This document shows positions 34,581 to 43,281 of a stretch of DNA of 64,000 nt, one piece after another. Made by a program: the position numbers and the translations under genes. A model generated the notes under the pieces. It had not been told where the DNA came from, did no database searches, and worked only from the letters and a program-made list of their open reading frames with translations. The stretch is from positions 1-64,000 of the forward strand of contig CAMDEA010000009.1 of the NCBI GenBank assembly GCA_945893045.1, in the 5' to 3' direction. How positions within the stretch are numbered: position 1 is the stretch's first letter; the number at the start of each line of letters is the position of its first letter. The stretch is from Planctomyces sp. SH-PL62 (GTDB lineage Bacteria > Planctomycetota > Planctomycetia > Planctomycetales > Planctomycetaceae).

Positions 34581-37355
34581 TCAACGATTCGTCGTTTCGT
34601 AGGTGGCTTGGAAGATGGACCGCGCGACGATCCAAACATTATCGGGATAGGGCACGTCTTGATCGGCGGCGTTTTTGACGAGGTAGTCACCGGACTTCCC
34701 ACGAAGTTCTCCCCAGGTGGCATGAACGGTGAAGTCGTGATTGATCTGGGCCGCTTTCACACTGGCACCGTCGGGGCGTGGAGTGAACTGTTGCCAGCCG
34801 TCGGCTTCGATGAGGCCGGTCGGTTCGTATTTCGATTCGAGATTCTTCACGGATTGAGGCCACAATTCACCAGCGGGGCCGCGGCAGAGGTAGTCGCCGG
34901 CGTTGGCTTCGAGGAGTCCTTCCAGCGTGCTCACCGACTGAGCGGCGGATAATCGTTTGGCCCAGACCGGATGAGTCTTCTGAGCCTGGAACCAGGTGCC
35001 GGCACGGTTGACTTCGTTCAGCAGTGCGCGATTCGGAAAACGCTCGCTGCAAAAGTTGAAGGGGCCGATGTCCAGGTTCTGACGCACGATCGCGACGGAC
35101 AGGAAGACGTCCACGATCGGCGCGAGTCCCTGGCCGAGGAAGTATCCCACTCGGCAAACCTGTCGCCACGAACTCTGAGCGTGCTGGATCGTTTGCGGAG
35201 TCAGTTCGGTGAACGCCGCCAGGTATCGGCTGGCGGCGAGGCCAAAGTCGCCGCGAATCAACGCCACTTCCGCTTCGGTGGCGAAGACCCAGTAGCAATC
35301 CGCGTGGGAGGTATCCGCTTTTTGGCAGTGTTGCTTCACGGACTGGATTAATTGCTCGACGACGGCGGTGTCTTGGCGCGACAGCAGTGCCATCGTCGCC
35401 GCGTTGATGCCGGGGAAGTAATGCTGATGGATCTCATACGCTTCCCGATAGGCCTTGTAAGCCGCCTCGTAGAGCTGCCGCAGCACTTCGTGATCGGGAG
35501 TGGTTTTGTTGGCAATCCACTCCTGCCAATTTCGGCCGGCCCTTTCCTTCAGGCAGCGGCCGATGCGTGTGAGCGTTTCATGGTCTCCGAAGTCGGGGCA
35601 GAGCGACCGAAAGGGGGCGACGGCCTCCAGCGCCCGTTTCACGTCACCGGTCGCGGCAAGATTCAAGGCGGTCTCGGCCTTGAGCGGCACGCAGCGCGAG
35701 AATTGCTGTTCGGCCGCAGCGAGAATCGCCAGTGCGGAGGCATGGTCGTTACGGCCCCAAGCCTGGTGAGCCAGGTACAGCGGGATGCGATAGCTGGCCG
35801 CCATCGCGGATGTCGGATTGGCCGCGATGGCGGACGGCTCATGCGACATCTTCGCGGCCGTGAGTTCGGCACAGGCCACGCCCGCCGACACCAGCGCCGA
35901 TTCCGTTTCAGCCGCTTGATACGAGTTCCATTTCGCGGTCGTCAGGCCATACACGGCGAGTGCGAAGTTGTATTCGTCGCGCCAGCCGCCGAACGCTCCC
36001 GGGTGTCGCGAACCCAGCACCAGCGCGGCCTCCTGGCGAATTCGCAGCAGCAGCGTGAGCAACCGGCTCAGCGCTGCCTGGCCGGGAATCAGGTCGCGGC
36101 GACTGGGAGGCTCACGGCTCTCCGCCTGATCGACGCTGTCGATCTGATGCGATTCCTGAGCCAGCAGCCGTTCGATTTCAGACAGCCAGGCCAACCGCTG
36201 AGCACGTTGCGATCGCTTCAGTTCCGCCTGAGGTCTATCGGGCGATTCCACGCGCCGGGCACGCCGAGACCGTGCCAAGAATGCTGCGTGTGTTTCGTGG
36301 TCGTTGTCCAGAATCCACGGCAGCAACCGCGACTTCAATTCCATTTCGAGTTTGACGAAATCCCACGCCACGACGTTGTCCCGAGCCATCTCGCCATAGT
36401 CGTACAAGATCGGTGAGCGGGCTTCGTGACGAGAGACTCCGACCAGAATGTTCTGACCATGCAAGTCTCCATGCGTCGGTCCAACGAGCGTCGATAGGAC
36501 GAACGGAATATCGCGCGCGGCCACGTCGCGAGCCGCATGTTGCAACGCCCAGGCGATGTAATCGACCGGATCAAGATACTTCGGCGCTTCCGGTGATTGC
36601 GGAGCATCTCGGCCAGAGAGGAGCCAGAGCGCATCAGCTCGCAACACCGCGCGGTCACAGCGCGGGTCGCTGTTGGGGAGCGCCGGATCAGCCCTCCAGC
36701 GGTCGGCCACTTTTTGAAACTTGGACGTGTAGAACTCGACCGCTCGCTGCGGATCGTGCTTCGCCGACTTGTAGAACCACTCGTGCAGGTCGCCGAACAA
36801 GTCGACGACGACCCGTTCGACCGACGCCATGTCCGCGAAATCGTGAGAATTCGGATCGTCCGTTTTGATCCCCTTTTCCGCCGCCGATTGCCACGTCACG
36901 GGGACTTGATGCTCCGAGTCGAAGCCAAAAAACAGATAAGCGTTCTCGTAGAGAACCGCCCACCGAGGAATCGGCGGCAGCCCCGGCCGCTCGCTCGTTC
37001 GGTCAGGCAGCGAGCGTTTCGTCACCGGCACGAACAACCGGCTGCGCACATGGCGTTGAGCCACGCATTCTTGCCATCCATCGAAATCGCGCCCGACCTC
37101 CGACTCGTCCCCCAACTTGATGATGTGCGATTGAAACACACCGCCGCGAAACGTCTCGACCCCCAAGATGACTTTCGTCAACGGCTCGTTCTTGAACCCG
37201 ATAAACACATCATGCACCGTCACCCGCTCGATGCCATCCGACGCAAACACCGCGACCAACTCAGCCGAGAGCCGCTGCCGAGTCTCCTCCTGCGGGATCT
37301 TGCCCTGCGCTCGGCTTTCCCAAAGAACCGTGTCGATGGTCAACGGCGTGGTCAT
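34581..37355 (-). CDS. APH/kinase-fold domain with TRAF-binding-type TPR and duplicated C-terminal module
   Basis: A 924-residue cytosolic protein. Residues about 40-340 look like an aminoglycoside-phosphotransferase-like kinase: possible N-lobe lysine Lys80, catalytic loop THGDLHGQNIL (Asp297) and metal-binding YDYGEM (Asp319). A helical region (about 540-790) has the pattern of TRAFs-binding/DUF4071 TPR domains (HYFPGINAATMALL, CYWVFATEAEVALIRGD). The C-terminus holds two copies of a short module beginning GDYL (GDYLCRGPAGELWP and GDYLVKNAADQ), a type I associate with bacterial NTP-dependent conflict systems. Co-directional with the TIR/NB-ARC genes upstream, 339 bp away. Substrate of the kinase-like domain unknown. 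Confidence 0.75.
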   Translation of the reverse strand: MTTPLTIDTVLWESRAQGKIPQEETRQRLSAELVAVFASDGIERVTVHDVFIGFKNEPLTKVILGVETFRGGVFQSHIIKLGDESEVGRDFDGWQECVAQRHVRSRLFVPVTKRSLPDRTSERPGLPPIPRWAVLYENAYLFFGFDSEHQVPVTWQSAAEKGIKTDDPNSHDFADMASVERVVVDLFGDLHEWFYKSAKHDPQRAVEFYTSKFQKVADRWRADPALPNSDPRCDRAVLRADALWLLSGRDAPQSPEAPKYLDPVDYIAWALQHAARDVAARDIPFVLSTLVGPTHGDLHGQNILVGVSRHEARSPILYDYGEMARDNVVAWDFVKLEMELKSRLLPWILDNDHETHAAFLARSRRARRVESPDRPQAELKRSQRAQRLAWLSEIERLLAQESHQIDSVDQAESREPPSRRDLIPGQAALSRLLTLLLRIRQEAALVLGSRHPGAFGGWRDEYNFALAVYGLTTAKWNSYQAAETESALVSAGVACAELTAAKMSHEPSAIAANPTSAMAASYRIPLYLAHQAWGRNDHASALAILAAAEQQFSRCVPLKAETALNLAATGDVKRALEAVAPFRSLCPDFGDHETLTRIGRCLKERAGRNWQEWIANKTTPDHEVLRQLYEAAYKAYREAYEIHQHYFPGINAATMALLSRQDTAVVEQLIQSVKQHCQKADTSHADCYWVFATEAEVALIRGDFGLAASRYLAAFTELTPQTIQHAQSSWRQVCRVGYFLGQGLAPIVDVFLSVAIVRQNLDIGPFNFCSERFPNRALLNEVNRAGTWFQAQKTHPVWAKRLSAAQSVSTLEGLLEANAGDYLCRGPAGELWPQSVKNLESKYEPTGLIEADGWQQFTPRPDGASVKAAQINHDFTVHATWGELRGKSGDYLVKNAADQDVPYPDNVWIVARSIFQATYETTNR

Positions 37356-37397
37356 GGTTGAATCCCTGATGACTTCGAGTCGCTGAAACTGAGTGGT

Positions 37398-37596
37398 CTT
37401 TGAGTCCCGCTAGGGACGAATCGAAAATAGCCCAGCACGTCAGTGCTGGGTTTCGTTGCGAAACTCCTCACAAAGTCCCGCTAGGGACGACAGAATGCGA
37501 TCCTGTTCTGTCGTCCCTGACGGGACTCAAGAGGCACGCGGACCGGTCATCCCAGCACTGAAGTGCTGGGCTGTTTTCGAGTGTCCTTGACGGGAC
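37398..37596. repeat. Hairpin array related to the left-edge repeats
   Basis: The 339-bp gap carries GTCCCGCTAGGGAC (twice), CCCAGCACGTCAGTGCTGGG, CGTCCCTGACGGGAC and CCCAGCACTGAAGTGCTGGG, ending in GTCCTTGACGGGAC. The order and the GTCCC/GGGAC boxes match the units at 1019-2255, showing that this repeat family is dispersed. Confidence 0.8.
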
Positions 37597-37694
37597 AAAA
37601 ACAAAACCACTTCGCTTGTGTGAGTGACTTCGTTGATCGCTCATACCATAACTCCGAACCGATGTTGCTCACCGTCGGCGCTCAAGTCCTCCGG

Positions 37695-40600
37695 TCAACC
37701 GAGGGACATCCCGTATTCCCCAAGCAGCTCGTTCAGCCGCTCGTGGACTTCAGCGTCGGGAATACCCAGCGCCTGCAACAACCTCGCGTAGTTTCCAACC
37801 ATCACCTGAAGGTGGGGATGCTGATGCCCGGTGGCTTGTGTGAACTTCAACAAGATTCCCACCGTCCGGCGCATCAGCGGCTCGGCTTCCACCAGTCGGT
37901 TCATGGCCTGGAGCAACTGCGCCAGGTTGTTGAGGTTGACGGCGACGTTTGGATGCTCGGCCCCGTAGGACTGCTCGAAGATGGCCAGCGCGCGGCGCAT
38001 CAGCGGCTCGGCCTCCGCCAGACGGTTCGTGGCCTGGAGCAACAGCGCCAGGTTGTTGAGGTCGCGGGCGACGTTGGGGTGCTCGGCTTTGTAGGACTGC
38101 TCGTCGATGGCCAGCGCGCGGCGGATCAGCGGCTCCGCCTCCGCCAGACGGTTCGTGGCCTGGAGCAACTGCGCCAGGTTGTTGAGGTCGATGGCGACGT
38201 CGGAGTGCTCGGCTCCGTAGGACTGCTCGTCGATGGCCAGCGCGCGGCGCATCAGCGGTTCGGCCTCCGCCAGACGGTTCGTGGCCTGGAGCAACTGCGC
38301 CAGGTTGTTGAGGTTGACGGCGACGCTGCGGTGCTCGGCTCCGTCGGACTGCTCGCCGATGGCCAGCGCGCGGCGCATCAGCGGCTCGGCCTCCGCCAGA
38401 CGGTTCGTGGCCTGGAGCAACCCCGCCAGGTTGTTGAGGTGGCGCGCGGCGTTGGGGTGCTCGGCACCGTACGACTGCTCGTCGATGGCCAGCGCGCGGC
38501 GCATCAGCGGCTCGGCCTCCGCCAGGCGGTTTGTGGCCTGGAGCAACTGCGCCAGGTTATTGAGGCAGATGGCGACTCTGGAGTGCTCGGCTCCGTAGGA
38601 CAGCTCGTCGATGGCCAGCGCGCGGCGCATTAGTGGCTCAGCTAGCGCCCAATCGGCGAGGTTCTTCCACCGATGGCCAGCTTGGTTGAGCAGCCACGAC
38701 GCTCGCTGATGACCGGTCTCGGCCCACAGATCGGCGAGGGCGTCCAGAGGTTCGAGTTCCCAGCGTGCGTCCTGCCAGCGCGTCGTTTGTTCCAGCACTC
38801 GGTCCCGTTCTTCGATCAACGCCTGCAGGGACTGCTGCCGCTCCGCAACGGTGGACTCGTCCAGGTTGCGGCGGACCAGGTCTTGAACCAGGCGGTGGAC
38901 TCGCACCAGCCGTTGGTCCGTCGTCTCTTCTTCGACACGCAGGAACAACGCCAAGCGCACCAGGCGGCGACAGAGATCCAACCACGGATCAGACAAACGC
39001 GAGCGCTGGCTCAAATCCGGGAAATCCTGCGTCACCAACGTCTGCAACCAAGGGAGCGGAACCAGATCGGGAGGGAGACAGGCCGCGTATTCCAGCGCGC
39101 GACGTTCCGCGGGTTGCAACTCGTCCAGCACGGGACCAAGCACCGCCGACAAACGACGCTGATGATTGTGCCGCCGCAGTTCCACATCGTCCGAGTCGGC
39201 GATCGTCTCCAAGTCCTCCAAACCGAGACCCTCCGCGAACTGTGCGTAGTTGGTTTCGGGATGCGAGGCCAACCAAGCCGCGACCAACTCGACCGCCAGC
39301 GCGAAACCGCCGAGGCGTTTCACGATGCGGAGTGCGGCGGTGCGGTCAGTGTCAGAAGAAGACGCAGGCGGGCCGCCTACGCTACGTTCGAACGGGCGAT
39401 GCTTCTCCAGCAGGTCGAGCGCGTCGGCATCCGGCAGTTCGCCCAACGTCAGCCATGCGCCGCCGGATGGCGGGAGCAGCCGCGTCGTTGCCAACAGATG
39501 CAGCTTCGGTCCCAGTGACGTGAGCAGGTCGGTCTGTTGCGGCGAGACGACTTGCAGGTCCGAGACGTTGTCCAACACCAGCAGGATGTGATCGATCTTG
39601 TCAAGCCGCTCGCGCAGGCAGGACTTGATCGCCGCGAAGTACGTTTCGGCTGTCTTCCGTTCTTCATCGCTGATCTGGTCGCGGAACAAGTCACCCAGAT
39701 GGAGTGCCGCGTCGCGCAGGCTCGACTTGCCCTCGCAGGGAACCAGGAACCGGCCTCCCGGATACCCGCTGGCGAAGGCGTGAGCGTAAGTGAATGCCAA
39801 CTCGGTCTTGCCGATGCCTCCCAAGCCATGCACGCCGCAGATGACTCCGGCGCGGTCGTCCTTCAGCCGCTGTCGCAGGTCGAGCAGTTCGTTCAAGCGG
39901 CCGGAGAACTGCTTGTTGTACGGCGGCACGGTGCTGAGACTGTCCGCCGCCAGTCGCACACGCTTGGTTCGCTCGTCAAGATCGCGAGCCAAACGCTCCA
40001 ACACGCGCCGCAAATCGTCGCGCAGCAAGGCATCGACCCCTTGCTGCTGAAGCGGTTGCACAAACTCTCGCGTGATCTGCCGACGATCGCGCATCTGCTG
40101 CATCATCGGTGCCGACGCCATGATGAAGTTCTCGTGCGGTTCTGGAAGTCGGCAAAGTTCGGCGACCTGACGCGCGACTTCATGCTCGTCCAACATCGCT
40201 TGCTCACGCAGGCCGGGCAAGTTGCCGACTAACCCCGGCACCTCGACGAAATAGACCAGTGCGCCACCGCTCGACAAAACGTGCTTGGCAATCTCGATGT
40301 CGATCCACGCCTTCCACTCCGTCCGGCACCACTCTCTGGTAAAGTAGCTCGGCGAGATGAACGCCAGAAACAGCCGCGACTTCGCCAGACCGTGATGCAG
40401 CCGATGTTGCCAGTCGTCGAAGCTGCGAATGTCGTCGCTGTCGAAGAAGTAGGTCAGCTCGCGCCCGCCGCTGAACTTGCGGTGCTCGACCAGCAGCTCT
40501 TCGACGAACCGAGTGATCCAGCCGTCAAAGTTGTCCGCGCGGGCATACGAGACGAAGAAGTCAAACTCATCCAGTGGACGACGCATCAATGGCTGCTGCC

Positions 40601-41045
40601 TGAGGGACAGCGTCTGGATCTCACGCCACGCCCGCTCGACCTGCTCGGCGATGGGCTGTCCGTCCGTTGTGGCTCGGCGTTCGATCTCGCCATCGGTTAC
40701 CCAGAGAACTCCGGGTTGCGACTCAATTCGATCCTGTGCGTCCGTCGTCAACGTCATTGAGAAGACTTCGTGCCGATACCGAGTCTGCTCCTGCACGGAT
40801 TCCGAAAACGCCTCGTAGTCGAGTTTCGCCAATGCTGGCTCGCTGACTTGGAAGTCTTGGCCGTGAGTCAACCCAAGTTCCTCCTCGACCTCGCGCCGCA
40901 CACACTCACGAAACGATTCGTCCGCTTCGAGATGCCCTCCGACCAACGCGAACCGCTGCCATCTCTCGTTCCACAGCACGAGCCACTGCGACTCATCGCC
41001 GACACGCCGCTCGATCCAAGCCAAACCGGCAAACGATTCACGCAT
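37695..41045 (-). CDS. Nudix-TIR-NB-ARC-TPR fusion (STAND-type conflict protein)
   Basis: An 1116-residue protein. Residues 1-150: Nudix hydrolase domain with a complete Nudix box, GHLEADESFRECVRREVEEE and following LGL (37-59), matching GX5EX7REUXEEXGU. About 158-320: TIR domain (FDFFVSYARADN) keeping the predicted NADase glutamate, WCRTE with Glu243. About 380-780: NB-ARC ATPase with P-loop GLGGIGKTE and Walker B ILLVLDNV. About 800-1080: six TPR units of 42 residues encoded by near-identical 126-bp DNA repeats. A plausible cycle is TPR sensing, NB-ARC assembly, TIR cleavage of NAD and Nudix processing of products. ATG 41043-41045 is chosen because codons upstream derive from a palindromic element. 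Confidence 0.85.
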   Translation of the reverse strand: MRESFAGLAWIERRVGDESQWLVLWNERWQRFALVGGHLEADESFRECVRREVEEELGLTHGQDFQVSEPALAKLDYEAFSESVQEQTRYRHEVFSMTLTTDAQDRIESQPGVLWVTDGEIERRATTDGQPIAEQVERAWREIQTLSLRQQPLMRRPLDEFDFFVSYARADNFDGWITRFVEELLVEHRKFSGGRELTYFFDSDDIRSFDDWQHRLHHGLAKSRLFLAFISPSYFTREWCRTEWKAWIDIEIAKHVLSSGGALVYFVEVPGLVGNLPGLREQAMLDEHEVARQVAELCRLPEPHENFIMASAPMMQQMRDRRQITREFVQPLQQQGVDALLRDDLRRVLERLARDLDERTKRVRLAADSLSTVPPYNKQFSGRLNELLDLRQRLKDDRAGVICGVHGLGGIGKTELAFTYAHAFASGYPGGRFLVPCEGKSSLRDAALHLGDLFRDQISDEERKTAETYFAAIKSCLRERLDKIDHILLVLDNVSDLQVVSPQQTDLLTSLGPKLHLLATTRLLPPSGGAWLTLGELPDADALDLLEKHRPFERSVGGPPASSSDTDRTAALRIVKRLGGFALAVELVAAWLASHPETNYAQFAEGLGLEDLETIADSDDVELRRHNHQRRLSAVLGPVLDELQPAERRALEYAACLPPDLVPLPWLQTLVTQDFPDLSQRSRLSDPWLDLCRRLVRLALFLRVEEETTDQRLVRVHRLVQDLVRRNLDESTVAERQQSLQALIEERDRVLEQTTRWQDARWELEPLDALADLWAETGHQRASWLLNQAGHRWKNLADWALAEPLMRRALAIDELSYGAEHSRVAICLNNLAQLLQATNRLAEAEPLMRRALAIDEQSYGAEHPNAARHLNNLAGLLQATNRLAEAEPLMRRALAIGEQSDGAEHRSVAVNLNNLAQLLQATNRLAEAEPLMRRALAIDEQSYGAEHSDVAIDLNNLAQLLQATNRLAEAEPLIRRALAIDEQSYKAEHPNVARDLNNLALLLQATNRLAEAEPLMRRALAIFEQSYGAEHPNVAVNLNNLAQLLQAMNRLVEAEPLMRRTVGILLKFTQATGHQHPHLQVMVGNYARLLQALGIPDAEVHERLNELLGEYGMSLG

Positions 41046-41100
41046 GATGGCTTCTTCGTAGGTCAGACTATCCAGGCTGACCCGCATGGAATTCAACGCG

Positions 41101-41301
41101 GGTAGCCACGCTCGCCAAGAGCGTGGGTTTTCGCCGAATCTCCCCACGCTCTTGGCGAGCGTGTTGAATTTCCTGTTTAACCCCAACGCCAACGGCGTGG
41201 GCGGGACGAGGAATAACGACTTACGTTCGCACGCACGCCGATGGCGTGGCGGTTAAACAACTTTTTCAACACGCTCTTGGCGAGCGTGGCGACAGACCTA
41301 C
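41101..41301. repeat. Nested composite palindromic element, GTAG/CTAC heads
   Basis: GTAG at 41101-41104 and CTAC at 41298-41301 bound hairpins built from CACGCTCGCCAAGAGCGTGG and its inverse. Inside is a second inverted element opening GTTTAACCCCAACGCCAACG and closing in CGGTTAAAC, a relative of the one at 22230. This looks like one element inserted into another. The terminal CTAC contains the TAG stop of the Nudix-like gene. Confidence 0.8.
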
Positions 41302-41762
41302 GGAAACGACTGACCGCCTAGATTCGATTCTCCTTCGGCTTGTTTGAGGAGATTCACCGCCGTCGGCGAAATCGGCGCTCGGCGTGGGTCGAGCCATTCC
41401 TCAATCGTCAGCCATTCGGTGATGAGACCGGCGATTGGCTCAATGCCATCGGGCAGGTCAAATCGAAATGCCTGGTAGTCGTACTCTTTGATCGCACCAT
41501 CTCGATCGCTTTGCTGAAAGCCCAGCAGGCTCACGAGCGGCTTCAACCCCACGACGGTCTTGCCAATGTTCTCGGCGATGGCTCGCGAGGCGGCGTGTTC
41601 CCAAGATTCGTCCCGATGCACGGTTTCGATCTTCTTGTCCTGCATCACGCGACGCTTCGTCATGGGCAATGTGAACGCTCCCCAAGCCGCGTTGTAAACC
41701 GCCAAGATGCGACCGCCACGCACGATCGCCACCGCAGAAACCTCGACCTTTGGAAACGGCAT
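41298..41762 (-). CDS. Nudix-fold protein with degenerate catalytic box
   Basis: A 154-residue protein with the Nudix strand pattern (VSAVAIVRGGRILAVYN, WGAFTLPMTKRR) and a helix in the right place, WEHAASRAIAENIGK, but without the REUXEE metal-binding residues. It is probably catalytically dead and may bind a nucleotide-diphosphate ligand. ATG 41760-41762 follows AAAGGGA. It lies between the phosphofructokinase gene (66 bp) and the Nudix-TIR-NB-ARC gene (252 bp, with the palindromic element) on one strand. Family assignment is by fold pattern and less certain than for its neighbour. Confidence 0.65.
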   Translation of the reverse strand: MPFPKVEVSAVAIVRGGRILAVYNAAWGAFTLPMTKRRVMQDKKIETVHRDESWEHAASRAIAENIGKTVVGLKPLVSLLGFQQSDRDGAIKEYDYQAFRFDLPDGIEPIAGLITEWLTIEEWLDPRRAPISPTAVNLLKQAEGESNLGGQSFP

Positions 41763-41828
41763 GTGAATGTCCCTTTTGAGATTTGAGATTTGGAATTTGC
41801 AGCAGCCTATCGTCGTTCGCCCATGAGT

Positions 41829-43100
41829 TCATGCCAACGCGATGTCTTGAGGAGACGCCGTCGAGCGATCCGGCTTCGGCCAACGGCTGAGCGACTTCTG
41901 TAACTCGTACAACAAACCCTGCGTGGCCGAGTCGGCGACGACCTGCATGCCGAACGGTTGCCAGCCGACTCGCCCCAGGCGCAACCCGATCAAACCACTA
42001 CGAGCAACGGACGGAGTGATCGCGTCCCAAGCCGCCTCGGCAAATCGAGCGGCCAGCACGCGGTCCTCACCGGTGGGAGCACCGCCGCGCTGCAAGTGTC
42101 CGAGAATGCTGGCGCGGACTTCGGTCTGCGGAACCCAGCTCTCCTGGCGGCGAAAATAGCGCTGCAATCGAGCGGCCAGCGCCGGCGCGGGACTGCCGCC
42201 GGGAACCTCGTCGTGAGCGACTCCTTCCGAGATCAGCACGATGGCGTGCGAGCGTCCGCCGCGTAGCGATTCTTCGATCCGCTCGCCGATGCCCACCGCT
42301 TTCTCTTCGGTGAGCGGCCCACGTTCGGGAGTCACGAGAATCTCCGCCCCCGACCCCAATGCCGCCAGCCGAGCGAGTTCACCGCTGTCACGTCCCATCG
42401 TTTCCAGCACCATCACGCGGCCATGCGAACCAGCCGTGTCGTGAAATCGCTCAATCGCCCAGATCAACGTATTGACCGCCGTGTCCACCCCCAACGACCG
42501 CTCGGTACATGCCACGTCGTTGTCGATCGAGCCGGGGATGCCGATCACCAACCGATTTCCTTCCGCGTCCAGCCGCTCGGCCCCGGTCAACGAGCCGTCA
42601 CCGCCGCACACCGCCAACGCTTCGATCTGCATTGCCGCGAGCCACCGCAGCACCTGCTGCCGCGTCGCTTCGTCATAAAACTCCGAGCAGCGACCCGCTC
42701 CCAACACAATCCCACCGCGTCCCGACAAACCGCTGACCGATTCATGATCGAGGCTGACCACATCCCGCGACCGATCACGCAACCCAGCCAACCCGCGCCG
42801 CGATTCGATCTGAGCCACGGTGTCATCCGCCGAATAACCGTAGCCGAAGTTGTGAGACTTCGGGGAGACCGTCGCGTCATCCGAATTCTCACGAATTCGG
42901 CTACGAGAACTCACCAACCGCCGCGCGGCTCGGACCAATCCCTGATATCCGTCTCGCACGCCCCAGACCTCAGCCTCATACCGATTCAACCCCAACCGCA
43001 CGAACGCTCGCAGGAACGGATTCATCCCCGGAGCATCCCCACCCGAAAACAACACCGCGACCCGACGCTTGAACGAGAAAGTGGCCGACACGTTCGACAT
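41829..43100 (-). CDS. 6-phosphofructokinase-family protein with in-frame palindromic insertion
   Basis: A 423-residue PFK-family enzyme. Nucleotide-binding GGDAPGMN (20-27), GGDGS (166-170; the Gly after Asp indicates the ATP-type rather than pyrophosphate-type), and catalytic PGSIDND (189-195) are present. Between residues about 66 and 88 the sequence RIRENSDDATVSPKSHNFGYG is translated from a 67-bp REPIN-like palindrome; bacterial PFKs are much shorter here. It may be the normal glycolytic PFK or a member recruited to the surrounding conflict locus; position alone cannot decide. ATG 43098-43100 follows GGGAG; an upstream in-frame start at 43115 is less likely. Confidence 0.85.
   Translation of the reverse strand: MSNVSATFSFKRRVAVLFSGGDAPGMNPFLRAFVRLGLNRYEAEVWGVRDGYQGLVRAARRLVSSRSRIRENSDDATVSPKSHNFGYGYSADDTVAQIESRRGLAGLRDRSRDVVSLDHESVSGLSGRGGIVLGAGRCSEFYDEATRQQVLRWLAAMQIEALAVCGGDGSLTGAERLDAEGNRLVIGIPGSIDNDVACTERSLGVDTAVNTLIWAIERFHDTAGSHGRVMVLETMGRDSGELARLAALGSGAEILVTPERGPLTEEKAVGIGERIEESLRGGRSHAIVLISEGVAHDEVPGGSPAPALAARLQRYFRRQESWVPQTEVRASILGHLQRGGAPTGEDRVLAARFAEAAWDAITPSVARSGLIGLRLGRVGWQPFGMQVVADSATQGLLYELQKSLSRWPKPDRSTASPQDIALA
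42839..42905. repeat. REPIN-like element inside the phosphofructokinase gene
   Basis: Outer 10-bp inverted repeats CGTAGCCGAA (42839-42848) and TTCGGCTACG (42896-42905) enclose hairpins CCGAAGTTGTGAGACTTCGG and CCGAATTCTCACGAATTCGG. The GTAG/CTAC heads are the same as in intergenic elements. The reading frame stays open through it. Confidence 0.85.
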
Positions 43101-43281
43101 GGCTGCGACTCCCAAAAGATGTGAGAGGAGAAGGGTTCACGAACCGCTGCCCGGTTCGCACACCACTTCTACGTCCTCTTCTCGACCACGGCGAGAACCA
43201 TCTCGCGAGTCATGCCGTCCCGCCGAGAAATCGCATTTCGGTTATGAAGAGATCACTCTCGAAGGAGATAGCCGATTGTCT

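Noticed and set aside
34445-34723. A minus-strand open frame ending in WTIQDSNL
   Set aside because: This C-terminus is the antisense translation of the tRNA 3' fragment and terminator hairpin, a frequent false gene call next to attachment sites.
37860-38640. CRISPR-like regular repeats
   Set aside because: The 126-bp period encodes 42-residue TPR units in a long open frame; there are no spacers and no cas genes.
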